In this document: positions 1 through 6,522 of the stretch, one piece after another | How positions within the stretch are numbered: the stretch's first letter is position 1 | How the letters are laid out: every line of letters begins with the position of its first letter | DNA from: Moraxellaceae bacterium UBA2477 | Lineage (GTDB): Bacteria; Pseudomonadota; Gammaproteobacteria; Pseudomonadales; Moraxellaceae | Reading direction: 5' to 3' | DNA: 11,509 nucleotides | Assembly: GCA_002342025.1 (NCBI GenBank) | Contig: DDPD01000007.1 | Coordinates: 1 to 11,509 of the forward strand | Notes under the pieces: model-generated | Database searches by the model: none | The model's input: the letters and a program-made list of their open reading frames with translations, nothing else | What the model was told of the DNA's origin: nothing | Position numbers and translations under genes: made by a program

Positions 1-36
1 TGGGGCGCATTATAGGGATGTCAAACGAGGTGTCAA
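1..36 (-). promoter_or_regulatory. Strong sigma70 promoter reading leftward out of the window, rRNA-operon type
   Basis: On the minus strand a perfect -35 (TTGACA, 31-36) is followed by a 16-bp spacer (15-30) and a perfect -10 (TATAAT, 9-14). The next bases are GCGCCCC, a GC-rich discriminator. This combination of consensus hexamers, short spacer and GC discriminator is typical of stringently controlled stable-RNA promoters in proteobacteria. Transcription would start at about positions 1-3, so the product lies outside the window. In Pseudomonas aeruginosa an rRNA operon follows tyrS, which supports an rRNA target by synteny. A tRNA operon or a strong mRNA promoter cannot be excluded. Confidence 0.75.
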
Positions 37-61
37 ACACCTTTTCACGAAACCTTCATCG

Positions 62-92
62 TTCGCTCACTTTTCCGTCAAAAATGAACGAA
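62..92 (-). terminator. Hairpin at the 3' end of the tyrS transcript (possible terminator or 3'-end stabiliser)
   Basis: Read as minus-strand RNA, 80-92 pairs with 62-74 in an uninterrupted 13-bp stem around a 5-nt loop (75-79). Two of the pairs are G-U; on the plus strand these positions would be C-A mismatches, so the structure is stronger in the tyrS-sense RNA. It begins about 20 nt after the tyrS stop. No U-tract follows, so a canonical intrinsic terminator is not shown. It may terminate with help or protect the 3' end. It lies between tyrS and the leftward promoter at 9-36. Confidence 0.45.
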
Positions 93-112
93 TCGCATGT
101 TTCATAATCGAT

Positions 113-1312
113 TTACGACACCGTGACCTTTGCAATCGCCTTCTTGCCCGCTTGAATGACATGTGTGTCCCCCACTTTCATGGCAAAACCTTCAGGTGCC
201 GGCTGGCCATCAACGAATACCGCCCGGCGTTGAATCACGTCTTTTGCTGCAGCAGAGTTCTTAGTCAATCCGGCACGATTCAATACCGCCACCAGGTGAA
301 TCAAGGACTCCCCCTCAAGAAGAGATATCCCCACCTCAGGTACATCATCAGGGATCTCGCCTTTCTGTAAGATATTCCCGGCGGCCTTATGGGCATTAAG
401 GGAGGCCTCTTCAGAATGGAACCGCGCAATAATCTCTTCCGCAAGTAGCCGCTTAATTTCCTGAGGATTTCGCCCAGACTCCACTTCAGCTTGGAGCTGT
501 GCAACTGTTTCCGCGGTCTTGAAGCTCAACAGTTCAAAATAACGCCACATCACACTATCGGGAATCGACAGCAGCTTTTGATACATCTCCCCGGGCGAGT
601 CTGTGACACCGACATAATTACCCAAGGATTTGGACATCTTCTGCACGCCATCCAGACCTTCAAGAATGGGAACCGTGATACAGATTTGCGCTGGCTGACC
701 ATGGCGGGCCTGCAAGGTCCGACCCATTAATAGATTGAACTTCTGATCGGTGCCGCCCAGCTCCACATCCGCTTCAAGTGCAACGGAATCATAGCCCTGC
801 AAAAGTGGGTACAAGAACTCATGAATAGAAATGGGCTGCTGGGCGGCGAAGCGCTTACTAAAGTCGTCGCGCTCCATCATACGCGTCACGGTGTACTGCG
901 CCGCGAGCTGAATCATGTCGGCAGCAGACTTCTTACTCATCCATTCTGAATTAAAGACCACACGTGTTTTAGCTGGATCTAAAATCTTAAATACTTGCTC
1001 GGCATAGGACTTAGCGTTCTCTGCAACCTGCTCCGCAGTAAGTGGTTTACGCGTTACATTCTTTCCAGTCGGGTCGCCAATCATGCCCGTGAAGTCACCG
1101 ATCAAGAAAATAACTTCATGCCCGAGGTCTTGAAATACCCTGAGCTTGTTAATCAATACGGTATGCCCTAAGTGCAAATCAGGTGCCGTCGGATCAAAGC
1201 CAGCCTTAACCCTCAGTGGCCGACCTGTCTTTAAGCGAGCTAACAGCTCATCGACTTGAATGATTTCTTCTGTACCGCGCTGAATTCGGGCGAGTTGCTG
1301 TTCCGGTGTCAT
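113..1312 (-). CDS. tyrS: Tyrosyl-tRNA synthetase
   Basis: A class I aminoacyl-tRNA synthetase that activates tyrosine with ATP and charges tRNA-Tyr in the cytoplasm. The 399-residue protein is full length for the bacterial family. The N-terminal Rossmann domain has the HIGH-type motif HLGH (residues 47-50) and [12 protein letters not shown] (72-83). The second ATP-binding signature KMSKS lies at 225-229. An S4-like RNA-binding domain occupies about residues 335-395 and contacts tRNA-Tyr. HLGH and the overall length resemble the TyrZ/Pseudomonas-type enzyme rather than the E. coli TyrS type, by recall of the families. The ATG start at 1312 has only a weak purine-rich stretch upstream. The gene is transcribed alone, divergently from anmK, and the 3' end is followed by a hairpin and a stable-RNA-type promoter. 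Confidence 0.97.
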   Translation of the reverse strand: MTPEQQLARIQRGTEEIIQVDELLARLKTGRPLRVKAGFDPTAPDLHLGHTVLINKLRVFQDLGHEVIFLIGDFTGMIGDPTGKNVTRKPLTAEQVAENAKSYAEQVFKILDPAKTRVVFNSEWMSKKSAADMIQLAAQYTVTRMMERDDFSKRFAAQQPISIHEFLYPLLQGYDSVALEADVELGGTDQKFNLLMGRTLQARHGQPAQICITVPILEGLDGVQKMSKSLGNYVGVTDSPGEMYQKLLSIPDSVMWRYFELLSFKTAETVAQLQAEVESGRNPQEIKRLLAEEIIARFHSEEASLNAHKAAGNILQKGEIPDDVPEVGISLLEGESLIHLVAVLNRAGLTKNSAAAKDVIQRRAVFVDGQPAPEGFAMKVGDTHVIQAGKKAIAKVTVS

Positions 1313-1340
1313 TGCTTCTGCTCAAACAAAAATTTTCGCG

Positions 1341-1349
1341 ATTCTATCA
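1341..1349 (-). promoter_or_regulatory. Candidate extended -10 promoter for tyrS
   Basis: The minus strand reads TGATAGAAT, a TGn extended -10 followed by a hexamer (TAGAAT) with five of six consensus bases. No good -35 sits 16-18 bp upstream, which is tolerable for extended -10 promoters. Transcription would begin near 1334 and give a leader of about 22 nt before the tyrS ATG. The short leader leaves no room for a T-box or attenuator. Confidence 0.45.
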
Positions 1350-1430
1350 CTGCTCATTCCGTGTGGCGTGATGTCGATTTCTTCCCAATACGGTAGGCTA
1401 ATCCCTTGGTAAATTGAGCTAGAGGCTGCT

Positions 1431-2585
1431 GTGAGTATTTTCATAGGCGTGATGTCGGGCACGAGCGTTGACGCAATTGATGTCGTGATTGCCGACTGGT
1501 CTATCCCCAACCAGCCTGTATTAGTCGCTTTCGTCAGTCAAGCCTGGCAAAGCCACGAGCGAGCGCGCATCCTCGCCATGGCCAGCGGTCAAGATGAGTC
1601 AATTGATGAACTAGGCAAGTTAGATCAGACGATCGCCGCCGAAACTGCCTCAGCCTGCCTCGCCTGCCTAAGCAAAGCAGGACTATCTCCTTCGCAAATC
1701 ACGGCGATTGGTTTTCATGGCCAAACGATTCGGCACCGTCCGACGTTCACACCTGCCTTTACTCTGCAACTAGGCGACGCCAACACACTGGCCGAGCGCA
1801 CAGGCATTGCCGTCGTGAGTGACTTTAGACGGCGCGATATGGCCGCCGGCGGACAGGGTGCTCCGCTGGTCCCTGCTTTTCATGAACAGGTTTTTGGTCA
1901 TGCATCTCGCTGCACGGTGGTACTTAATCTGGGCGGCATTGCCAACATTACAGTCATACCCGCGAAAGACTCCAACCAGCGCACCATAGGATTTGATACC
2001 GGACCGGCGAATATGTTGCTGGATGCTTGGTGCCAACTTCACACCAAGCTGCCATTTGATCAGGGTGGTCACTGGGCGAGTACAGGCAAAATTGATACCC
2101 CCTTGCTACATAGACTATTAATGCATTCTTTCTTTCAACGGAGTGCGCCGAAAAGTACGGGACGTGAACAGTTTGGCTTGGATTGGCTAAATGCTCAGCT
2201 TGCTGCCGAAGCAAGGGCGATTTCTGCGGCTGACGTGCAAGCGACCCTGACCGAGCTTACCGCCATCTCAGTTAGTCAAAGCATTGTGAAAACCGCGCCG
2301 ACATCCGCAGGCGATCTCGTGGTCTGTGGCGGCGGAGCCTTCAATGACTTTTTATTAACACGGCTAAAATGTCATCTGGCTGGGTGGCAAGTCGCCAGTA
2401 GCGCCAGTAGAGGCATAGACCCCCAAAGCGTGGAAGCCTTAGCATTTGCTTGGTTAGCACGACAAACTGTATTGGGACTAGCCGGCAACCTACCCGAAGT
2501 GACGGGAGCCAAAGGCCCTCGCGTGCTCGGCGCTTATCACCCTGCCGGCTTGGGCTTGGTGATTGCCAAGAGCCCTCCTGAATAG
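1431..2585 (+). CDS. anmK: Anhydro-N-acetylmuramic acid kinase
   Basis: AnmK cleaves and phosphorylates 1,6-anhydroMurNAc released during peptidoglycan turnover, giving MurNAc-6-phosphate for recycling in the cytoplasm. The 384-residue protein is complete and slightly longer than E. coli AnmK (about 369). The N-terminal phosphate loop is GVMSGTSVD (residues 6-14). Other family motifs are GFHGQTIRHRP, FRRRDMAAGGQGAPLVPAFH with the catalytic Asp, VLNLGGIANIT, GFDTGPANMLLD, VVCGGGAFN, and a C-terminal GIDPQSVEALAFAWLA. The start is GTG, chosen because AGAGG at 1421-1425 sits five bases upstream and the family motif begins immediately after it. The gene diverges from tyrS and converges on erpA. 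In Pseudomonas-type loci an M23 peptidase gene often sits between anmK and tyrS; it is absent here. Confidence 0.96.
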   Translation: MSIFIGVMSGTSVDAIDVVIADWSIPNQPVLVAFVSQAWQSHERARILAMASGQDESIDELGKLDQTIAAETASACLACLSKAGLSPSQITAIGFHGQTIRHRPTFTPAFTLQLGDANTLAERTGIAVVSDFRRRDMAAGGQGAPLVPAFHEQVFGHASRCTVVLNLGGIANITVIPAKDSNQRTIGFDTGPANMLLDAWCQLHTKLPFDQGGHWASTGKIDTPLLHRLLMHSFFQRSAPKSTGREQFGLDWLNAQLAAEARAISAADVQATLTELTAISVSQSIVKTAPTSAGDLVVCGGGAFNDFLLTRLKCHLAGWQVASSASRGIDPQSVEALAFAWLARQTVLGLAGNLPEVTGAKGPRVLGAYHPAGLGLVIAKSPPE

Positions 2586-2609
2586 GGGGCCCTTTAGGTT
2601 GACATTGTT

Positions 2610-2951
2610 TTAAATAGAAAACGAAGAGCCGCAACCACACGTGGCTGTTGCATTAGGGTTGTGCACAACGAACTGTGAACCGTTTAAGCCTTCGACGTAA
2701 TCGATTTCCGAGCCCACCAGATATTGAAAGCTCATGGGGTCGACTAGCATCGTGACATCACCATTCACAAATAAAGAGTCACCCTCTTTTTCAACCTCAT
2801 CAAACGTGAAGCCGTAGGAAAAGCCCGAGCAACCGCCACCTGTAATGTATACACGTAATTTTAGGTCCTGATTGTCTTCGCCAGCGCGGAGCTTTCGCAC
2901 CTTTTCGGCCGCCTTGTCGCTCAGCACTAAGGCCGCTGATAGATCACTCAT
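2610..2951 (-). CDS. erpA: Iron-sulfur cluster insertion protein ErpA (A-type carrier)
   Basis: ErpA is an A-type carrier that receives Fe-S clusters from the Isc or Suf scaffold and delivers them to apoproteins, including isoprenoid-synthesis enzymes (IspG/IspH) in E. coli. The 113-residue protein is full length. The three cluster-ligating cysteines are present: Cys41 in [11 protein letters not shown], and Cys105 and Cys107 in the C-terminal CGCGSSFSI. The long conserved [20 protein letters not shown] (residues 80-99) separates ErpA/IscA-type carriers from unrelated HesB proteins. Upstream of the ATG a GAAGG lies about nine bases away. The gene follows the bactofilin gene on the same strand after a 72-bp gap that carries a candidate promoter and an IscR-like site, so it probably has its own iron-sulfur-responsive transcription as well as possible read-through from argC. 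Confidence 0.95.
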   Translation of the reverse strand: MSDLSAALVLSDKAAEKVRKLRAGEDNQDLKLRVYITGGGCSGFSYGFTFDEVEKEGDSLFVNGDVTMLVDPMSFQYLVGSEIDYVEGLNGSQFVVHNPNATATCGCGSSFSI

Positions 2952-2982
2952 TCACCAATACCTTCAGAAATAATCTTTGTGA

Positions 2983-3013
2983 ATTATGCCTTATAGCCAA
3001 GCAAAGCAGTCAA
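2983..3013 (-). promoter_or_regulatory. Candidate erpA promoter
   Basis: On the minus strand TTGACT (3008-3013) matches five of six -35 bases. CATAAT (2983-2988) matches five of six -10 bases, but the spacer is 19 bp, longer than ideal. TATAAG (2990-2995) lies between them but is too close to TTGACT to pair with it. The predicted start would fall near 2976, about 25 nt before the erpA ATG. A long spacer is compatible with a regulated promoter. It overlaps the IscR-like element at 2993-3017. Confidence 0.45.
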
Positions 3014-3017
3014 CTAT
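2993..3017 (-). promoter_or_regulatory. Candidate IscR type-1-like operator upstream of erpA
   Basis: The minus strand reads ATAGTTGACT, six bases (GCTTTG), then CTTGGCTAT: a 25-bp imperfect inverted repeat with ATAG/CTAT ends. This resembles the E. coli type 1 IscR site, whose half-sites are of the form ATA-S-YY-GACT and STCGG-R-TAT, with the same total length and most conserved positions kept; the main departures are CTTGGC for STCGGR and a C and a G in the central AT-rich part. It covers the -35 and spacer of the erpA promoter, as expected for repression by [2Fe-2S]-IscR. erpA and isc genes are known IscR targets in other proteobacteria. The match is by eye, from a recalled consensus. Confidence 0.5.
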
Positions 3018-3023
3018 TCGCGC

Positions 3024-3413
3024 TCAAGCTGCCGGCTCTTTCACCACACTGAGAACTGGCTTGGACATGGGCTGAAGAAGTCCAGTGACCTGGCCACCCA
3101 ACATCATTTCCAGACTGTTGTAGTTCACAGTACCAAATATCTGTGCTTCGCTTGCCAGCTCCAAATGCTCATGACAGGTCAAATTCCCGCGCACCACTCC
3201 GTTAATCACGGCATTGGCGACATCAATATCGCCGACAATTTCACCGTGGAGGTGCAAGCAGCCATCCTTCGCAATGACTTGCCCCTCAATGCGGCCTTCA
3301 ACATGAAGCGCGCCATGGAAATGAATATCGCCCTGAATGCGGGCTTGCTTGCTGATAAAGCTGTGATCTTTATAGGCGGACAGATCTGTCTTTTTTTGCT
3401 TCGGGTTAAACAT
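3024..3413 (-). CDS. Bactofilin (polymer-forming cytoskeletal protein)
   Basis: A small bactofilin, a protein that self-assembles without nucleotide into beta-helical filaments, usually membrane-associated, that position envelope enzymes. The chosen 129-residue protein has a short basic N-terminus (MFNPKQKK), then about residues 18-115 of short repeating beta strands rich in Gly, Val and Ile (for example IQGDIHFHGALHVEGRIEG and LHLHGEIVGDIDVANAVI), and a short Pro/Lys tail. This is the DUF583 right-handed beta-helix pattern. I preferred the ATG at 3413 over a GTG at 3449 because GAGG (3420-3423) lies six bases upstream of the ATG, while the GTG has no visible ribosome site and would overlap the preceding gene. 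It lies 14 bp after the DUF6776-type gene, suggesting co-transcription and a shared role in envelope organisation. Confidence 0.9.
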   Translation of the reverse strand: MFNPKQKKTDLSAYKDHSFISKQARIQGDIHFHGALHVEGRIEGQVIAKDGCLHLHGEIVGDIDVANAVINGVVRGNLTCHEHLELASEAQIFGTVNYNSLEMMLGGQVTGLLQPMSKPVLSVVKEPAA

Positions 3414-3427
3414 GAAGAACCTCAAAT

Positions 3428-4123
3428 TTATCTGGACTGAATTTCCCACTTATAGCGACGACTTATCGAGCCAGCGGCACTTTGAACTTTAATATCTACT
3501 CGTTCAGGAACGAAACCCGCAGGTAACGCCCACTCACCACTGAATTGCTGATAATAGCGAAATTGGAATCGGGGAGCCGGCATGTCTAACTTAACCACTC
3601 GCCCACCCCCACTCGCGGTAGCTGAAACCATTGCGCTGGTTGAGGAGCCTGCCGCATTGCCACGGGTCACCAAAAGCCGATAGCGAACCTGGCCTGGCAG
3701 CTTTGCTGGAAGCAGCTCGAACTGCTCAATGGTCAACGAGTTTACATTGGCTTGAGGGGTTGCCAATCGTTTAAAAAATGCCATGCGATCTTCAAGCAAG
3801 GCTAAGCTAGCCAGAAGCTCCACATTATCTTCCTGCAGCCTTTCGGATCCTGCTTGAATAATACTGCACTCTTTTAAGCGAATATCCGTTTGCAGCTCCA
3901 ATGAGCGCAGTTGCGTTTCACTGGATTTGTTCAATTGCGATAGTTGCTTAGCGACGACTTCTGAGGACTGCTCCACAGACCATCGTCCCGCCATGAAAGC
4001 TAGCAACACGCAGATTAATATAGCCACACTATAGGCGGCACGAGTCGAGAGCTGCCGCAAGGGACTGACAGGCACCAACATGATGCGCTGTAGTCGATCG
4101 CGACGACGGGAAGCTCTAGCCAT
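3428..4123 (-). CDS. DUF6776-type single-pass membrane protein with coiled coil
   Basis: No function is established for this family as far as I know; I match it to DUF6776 by its architecture and its place between argC and bactofilin. The 231-residue protein has an Arg-rich cytoplasmic N-terminus (residues 1-25), one membrane segment at about 29-47 (AAYSVAILICVLLAFMAGRW), a predicted coiled coil at about 52-118, and a C-terminal domain at about 125-231 rich in beta-strand-like sequence ending RRYKWEIQSR. The positive N-terminus predicts that the coiled coil and C-terminal domain are periplasmic. Its ATG overlaps the argC stop by one base (TAATG), and there is no clear ribosome site, so it is probably translationally coupled to argC. 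With bactofilin 14 bp downstream, a shared envelope function is a reasonable guess but is not shown. Confidence 0.8.
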   Translation of the reverse strand: MARASRRRDRLQRIMLVPVSPLRQLSTRAAYSVAILICVLLAFMAGRWSVEQSSEVVAKQLSQLNKSSETQLRSLELQTDIRLKECSIIQAGSERLQEDNVELLASLALLEDRMAFFKRLATPQANVNSLTIEQFELLPAKLPGQVRYRLLVTRGNAAGSSTSAMVSATASGGGRVVKLDMPAPRFQFRYYQQFSGEWALPAGFVPERVDIKVQSAAGSISRRYKWEIQSR

Positions 4124-5154
4124 TAGGGCAATAACCCAACATGACGAAGCCCTTCGGACTCATCAAAACCAAACAGAATATTCATGTTCTGAACTGCCTG
4201 CCCAGCCGCACCTTTAACCAAGTTATCAATCACGGAAAGAATGACAACGGTGTCGCCACCTTGTGGGCGAAACACAGACAGTCGACAGGTATTAGCGCCT
4301 TTGACACTGCGTGTCTCGGGATGGCTACCCTGCGGCATCACATCCACAAAAGGTTCGTCGGCGTAGGCGGCTTCGTATAGCGCCTGCAAATCCACCGAGG
4401 TGTCGTTAACACGGGCATAAAGCGTGGCATGAATCCCACGAATCATCGGGGTTAAATGAGGCACGAATGTCAGCCCGACGGGCGCGCCATTCGCCTGCGC
4501 CAAACCTTGACGGATTTCGGGTAAGTGCCGATGCCCAGGCACCCCATAGGCCTTAAAGCTTTCACTAGTCTCGCATAGCAAGCTATGGACTTCTGCCTTC
4601 CTGCCCGCGCCAGAAACACCCGACTTCACATCGGCAATTAAGCTTTGCGTGTCACACAAGCCCGCTTTGATGAGGGGCAAGAAGCCCAGCTGAACGGCAG
4701 TGGGGTAACACCCTGGGTTAGCCACCAAGCGCGCCTGGCGGACGGCATCGCGGTTGATCTCAGGAAGACCATACACAGCTTCGGCCAGCAACTCAGGGCA
4801 CGCGTGTGGCATGCCATACCATTGCGCCCACGTGTGCTCATCTTTGAGTCGGAAATCCGCAGCAAGATCAATGACCTTCACACCAGCCGCCAGAAGAGCG
4901 GGAACTTGCTGCATGGCAATACCGTTGGGCGTAGCAAAGAACACCACATCACAAGCCAGCAAACTATCAAGATCGGGAGCACTAAAGGCCAAGTCTACGT
5001 GTCCACGCAAATTGGGAAACATGCTGGCAACCGGCAAGCCGGCATCACCACGCGAGGTGATGACTTTAATTTGAACCTGCGGATGCTGAGCCAGTAAGCG
5101 CAGCAGCTCGACACCGGTATAGCCAGTGCCCCCGACAATTCCCACGTTAATCAT
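4123..5154 (-). CDS. argC: N-acetyl-gamma-glutamyl-phosphate reductase
   Basis: ArgC reduces N-acetylglutamyl-5-phosphate to the semialdehyde with NADPH, the third step of arginine synthesis, in the cytoplasm. The 343-residue protein is complete and of the long (type 1) form. The N-terminal NADP-binding loop is [18 protein letters not shown] (residues 4-21). The catalytic Cys149 lies in ANPGCYPT. The substrate-binding histidines are in GHRHLPEI (about 207-214), after [10 protein letters not shown]. The ATG at 5154 has GGAG about ten bases upstream. It is the first gene of the minus-strand block argC, DUF6776, bactofilin, with erpA following. No other arginine gene is nearby, so its position reflects a conserved proteobacterial neighbourhood rather than an arg operon. 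Confidence 0.97.
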   Translation of the reverse strand: MINVGIVGGTGYTGVELLRLLAQHPQVQIKVITSRGDAGLPVASMFPNLRGHVDLAFSAPDLDSLLACDVVFFATPNGIAMQQVPALLAAGVKVIDLAADFRLKDEHTWAQWYGMPHACPELLAEAVYGLPEINRDAVRQARLVANPGCYPTAVQLGFLPLIKAGLCDTQSLIADVKSGVSGAGRKAEVHSLLCETSESFKAYGVPGHRHLPEIRQGLAQANGAPVGLTFVPHLTPMIRGIHATLYARVNDTSVDLQALYEAAYADEPFVDVMPQGSHPETRSVKGANTCRLSVFRPQGGDTVVILSVIDNLVKGAAGQAVQNMNILFGFDESEGLRHVGLLP

Positions 5155-5209
5155 GCGACGATGACTCCAGAGTGCTCAACAGGGTGAGCTGCAGCAAAAT
5201 AATAGCGCG

Positions 5210-5238
5210 ATTATCCGAAAAGCCTGACTGAGGAGCAA
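5210..5238 (-). promoter_or_regulatory. Candidate argC promoter
   Basis: On the minus strand TTGCTC (5233-5238, four of six -35 bases) is separated by 17 bp from GATAAT (5210-5215, five of six -10 bases). The start would be near 5203, giving a leader of about 48 nt. I do not see a clear ARG-box palindrome in the 160-bp argC/hemJ intergenic region. Confidence 0.45.
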
Positions 5239-5254
5239 ACACTCCGTTCTGTCT

Positions 5255-5283
5255 TTGGCTAGTAGCCGCCCTTGCAGGATATT
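5255..5283 (+). promoter_or_regulatory. Candidate promoter of the hemJ-thiD-thiE-hemL operon
   Basis: TTGGCT (5255-5260) and GATATT (5278-5283) are separated by exactly 17 bp; each matches four of six consensus bases, so the promoter is weak or activator-dependent. A short perfect inverted repeat, GGCTA-G-TAGCC (5257-5267), overlaps the -35 and could be a binding site. No THI-box riboswitch fold is visible in the short leader, although thiD and thiE lie downstream. Confidence 0.3.
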
Positions 5284-5314
5284 GGCAGACTGCGCAACAT
5301 CGGAGGAGAAAACT

Positions 5315-5737
5315 ATGCTTTGGTTAAAAGCGTTCCACATTATAGCTGTCATTTGTTGGTTTGCAGGACTCTTCTATCTGCCGCGTTTGTTTGTTTACCA
5401 TGTGCAAACTCGCGATGAAGCGGGGCATGAGCGCTTTGTTGTCATGGCTCGCAAGCTCTATCGCGGCATCATGTGGCCCTCGCTGGTACTTACCGTTGTG
5501 CTAGGTTTTGCATTGCTCGTGGCCCAGTGGCCCGCCTGGCAGGGGCAAGGCTGGCTCCATGCCAAATTAGTACTGGTGCTGGCTCTCATTATTTACCACC
5601 TAGCCTGTGGTCATTACCGTGTGCAACTCGCCGAGCGCCGATGCCAGAGGTCCCATGTATTTTTTCGCTTCTTTAATGAAGCGCCTGTGTTGGCCTTGGT
5701 GGCGATTGTCATCCTCGTTGTGGTGAAACCCTTCTGA
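5315..5737 (+). CDS. hemJ: Protoporphyrinogen IX oxidase, HemJ type
   Basis: HemJ is the membrane protoporphyrinogen oxidase used by bacteria lacking HemG or HemY; it converts protoporphyrinogen IX to protoporphyrin IX in heme synthesis. The 140-residue protein has the family length and four membrane segments at about residues 4-24, 52-71, 82-100 and 121-138. The signature WLKAFHIIAVICWFAGLFYL with PRLFVYH follows at residues 3-29, including the conserved His8, and WLHAKL (80-85) is the second family motif. The start is ATG 5315 because GGAGGAG (5302-5308) sits six bases upstream; a longer frame opening at a TTG at 5255 would add 20 non-membrane residues of unlike composition. Its stop overlaps the thiD start by one base (TGATG). 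It is first in an operon that also carries hemL, the early tetrapyrrole enzyme. Confidence 0.92.
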   Translation: MLWLKAFHIIAVICWFAGLFYLPRLFVYHVQTRDEAGHERFVVMARKLYRGIMWPSLVLTVVLGFALLVAQWPAWQGQGWLHAKLVLVLALIIYHLACGHYRVQLAERRCQRSHVFFRFFNEAPVLALVAIVILVVVKPF

Positions 5738-6522
5738 TGCGCCCGGTCACTTTATGCTTTTCGGGACTAGATCCCTCAGGAGGCGCAGGCCTCCAGGCCG
5801 ATATTGAGTCGATTTCAGCGCTCGGCGGCCATGCTGCCGTTATTGCGACTGCTCTGACCGTCCAGGACAGCCAACGCGTTTACGACTTCCAACTCACGGC
5901 CCCCGAATTTATGCGCGAACAGGCATTGCGCGTCTTAGCGGACCTCCCCGTGGCGTGCATTAAATTGGGCATGTTGGGCTCAGCAGCGGCCGTACGCACC
6001 GTCTTCGAAAGTCTCCATGCGTTCCGCCACCTGCCTGTTGTGTTAGACCCTGTGTTATCAGCAAATTCCGGGGGAAATTTGGCGCAACAAGACCTGCGCG
6101 ACGCTCTGCTTGCCGCACTTCCTTTAACGACCATCATCACCCCCAACTCGTTAGAAGCGCGACTTCTCGCCGGTTGTGACGACCTCACCGAAGCCGTTGC
6201 GTGGCTCACCGAGGCCGGCGCCGAAAACATTTGGTTAAAAGGAGGGCATGAGCCCGGCGACCAGCTCATCAACCGCTTATATTGCAGAGGCGAACTAATG
6301 TTGAAGAGTAGCCTACCTCGTCTTGAAGGCGAGTTTCACGGCTCGGGCTGCACATTGGCCGCGGCACTCGCCGCAGGCTTAGCGGCTGGCAAGCCGCTGT
6401 TGGCCGCCGTTGAGCAGAGTCAACACTTTGTCACCGCAGCCCTAACGAAGGCCGATCGACCGCGCAATCATGGTCAATGGCTACCTCGTCGCATTCATTC
6501 CGTGTGGAATGCCAATTCGTGA
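5737..6522 (+). CDS. thiD: Hydroxymethylpyrimidine/phosphomethylpyrimidine kinase
   Basis: ThiD phosphorylates hydroxymethylpyrimidine twice to give HMP pyrophosphate, the pyrimidine half of thiamin. The 261-residue protein is full length. The ribokinase-like fold is shown by FSGLDPSGGAGLQADI (residues 8-23), the substrate loop TALTVQDSQ (about 38-46), PVVLDPVLSANSGG (100-113), ITPNSLEA (134-141), IWLKGGH (165-171) and the anion-hole motif HGSGCTLAAALAAG (201-214) with Cys205. The start ATG overlaps the hemJ stop, and the end overlaps the thiE GTG by four bases (GTGA). The product of ThiD is the substrate of ThiE, encoded next, so the pair makes a metabolic unit. Confidence 0.96.
   Translation: MRPVTLCFSGLDPSGGAGLQADIESISALGGHAAVIATALTVQDSQRVYDFQLTAPEFMREQALRVLADLPVACIKLGMLGSAAAVRTVFESLHAFRHLPVVLDPVLSANSGGNLAQQDLRDALLAALPLTTIITPNSLEARLLAGCDDLTEAVAWLTEAGAENIWLKGGHEPGDQLINRLYCRGELMLKSSLPRLEGEFHGSGCTLAAALAAGLAAGKPLLAAVEQSQHFVTAALTKADRPRNHGQWLPRRIHSVWNANS

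Noticed and set aside
1322..1510. Minus-strand 62-residue open frame across the tyrS/anmK gap
   Set aside because: It overlaps the anmK start and the tyrS promoter, has no ribosome site and no recognisable protein features.
2572..2600. GC-rich hairpin around the anmK stop (CCTCCT pairing with AGGGGG), a possible bidirectional terminator between anmK and erpA
   Set aside because: The stem is only about six pairs with a G-U, alternative pairings with GGGCCC compete, and no clean T-tract follows on either strand.
2599..2615. Plus-strand TTGACA followed by TTAAAT between anmK and erpA
   Set aside because: The spacing is far too short for a promoter, and no plus-strand gene follows.
3414..3449. 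Longer bactofilin start at GTG 3449
   Set aside because: No ribosome site precedes it, it overlaps the upstream gene, and the ATG at 3413 has GAGG at the right distance and a typical bactofilin N-terminus.
4645..5097. Plus-strand 150-residue open frame opposite argC
   Set aside because: It is the antisense shadow of a strongly conserved argC gene and its translation has no family-like pattern.
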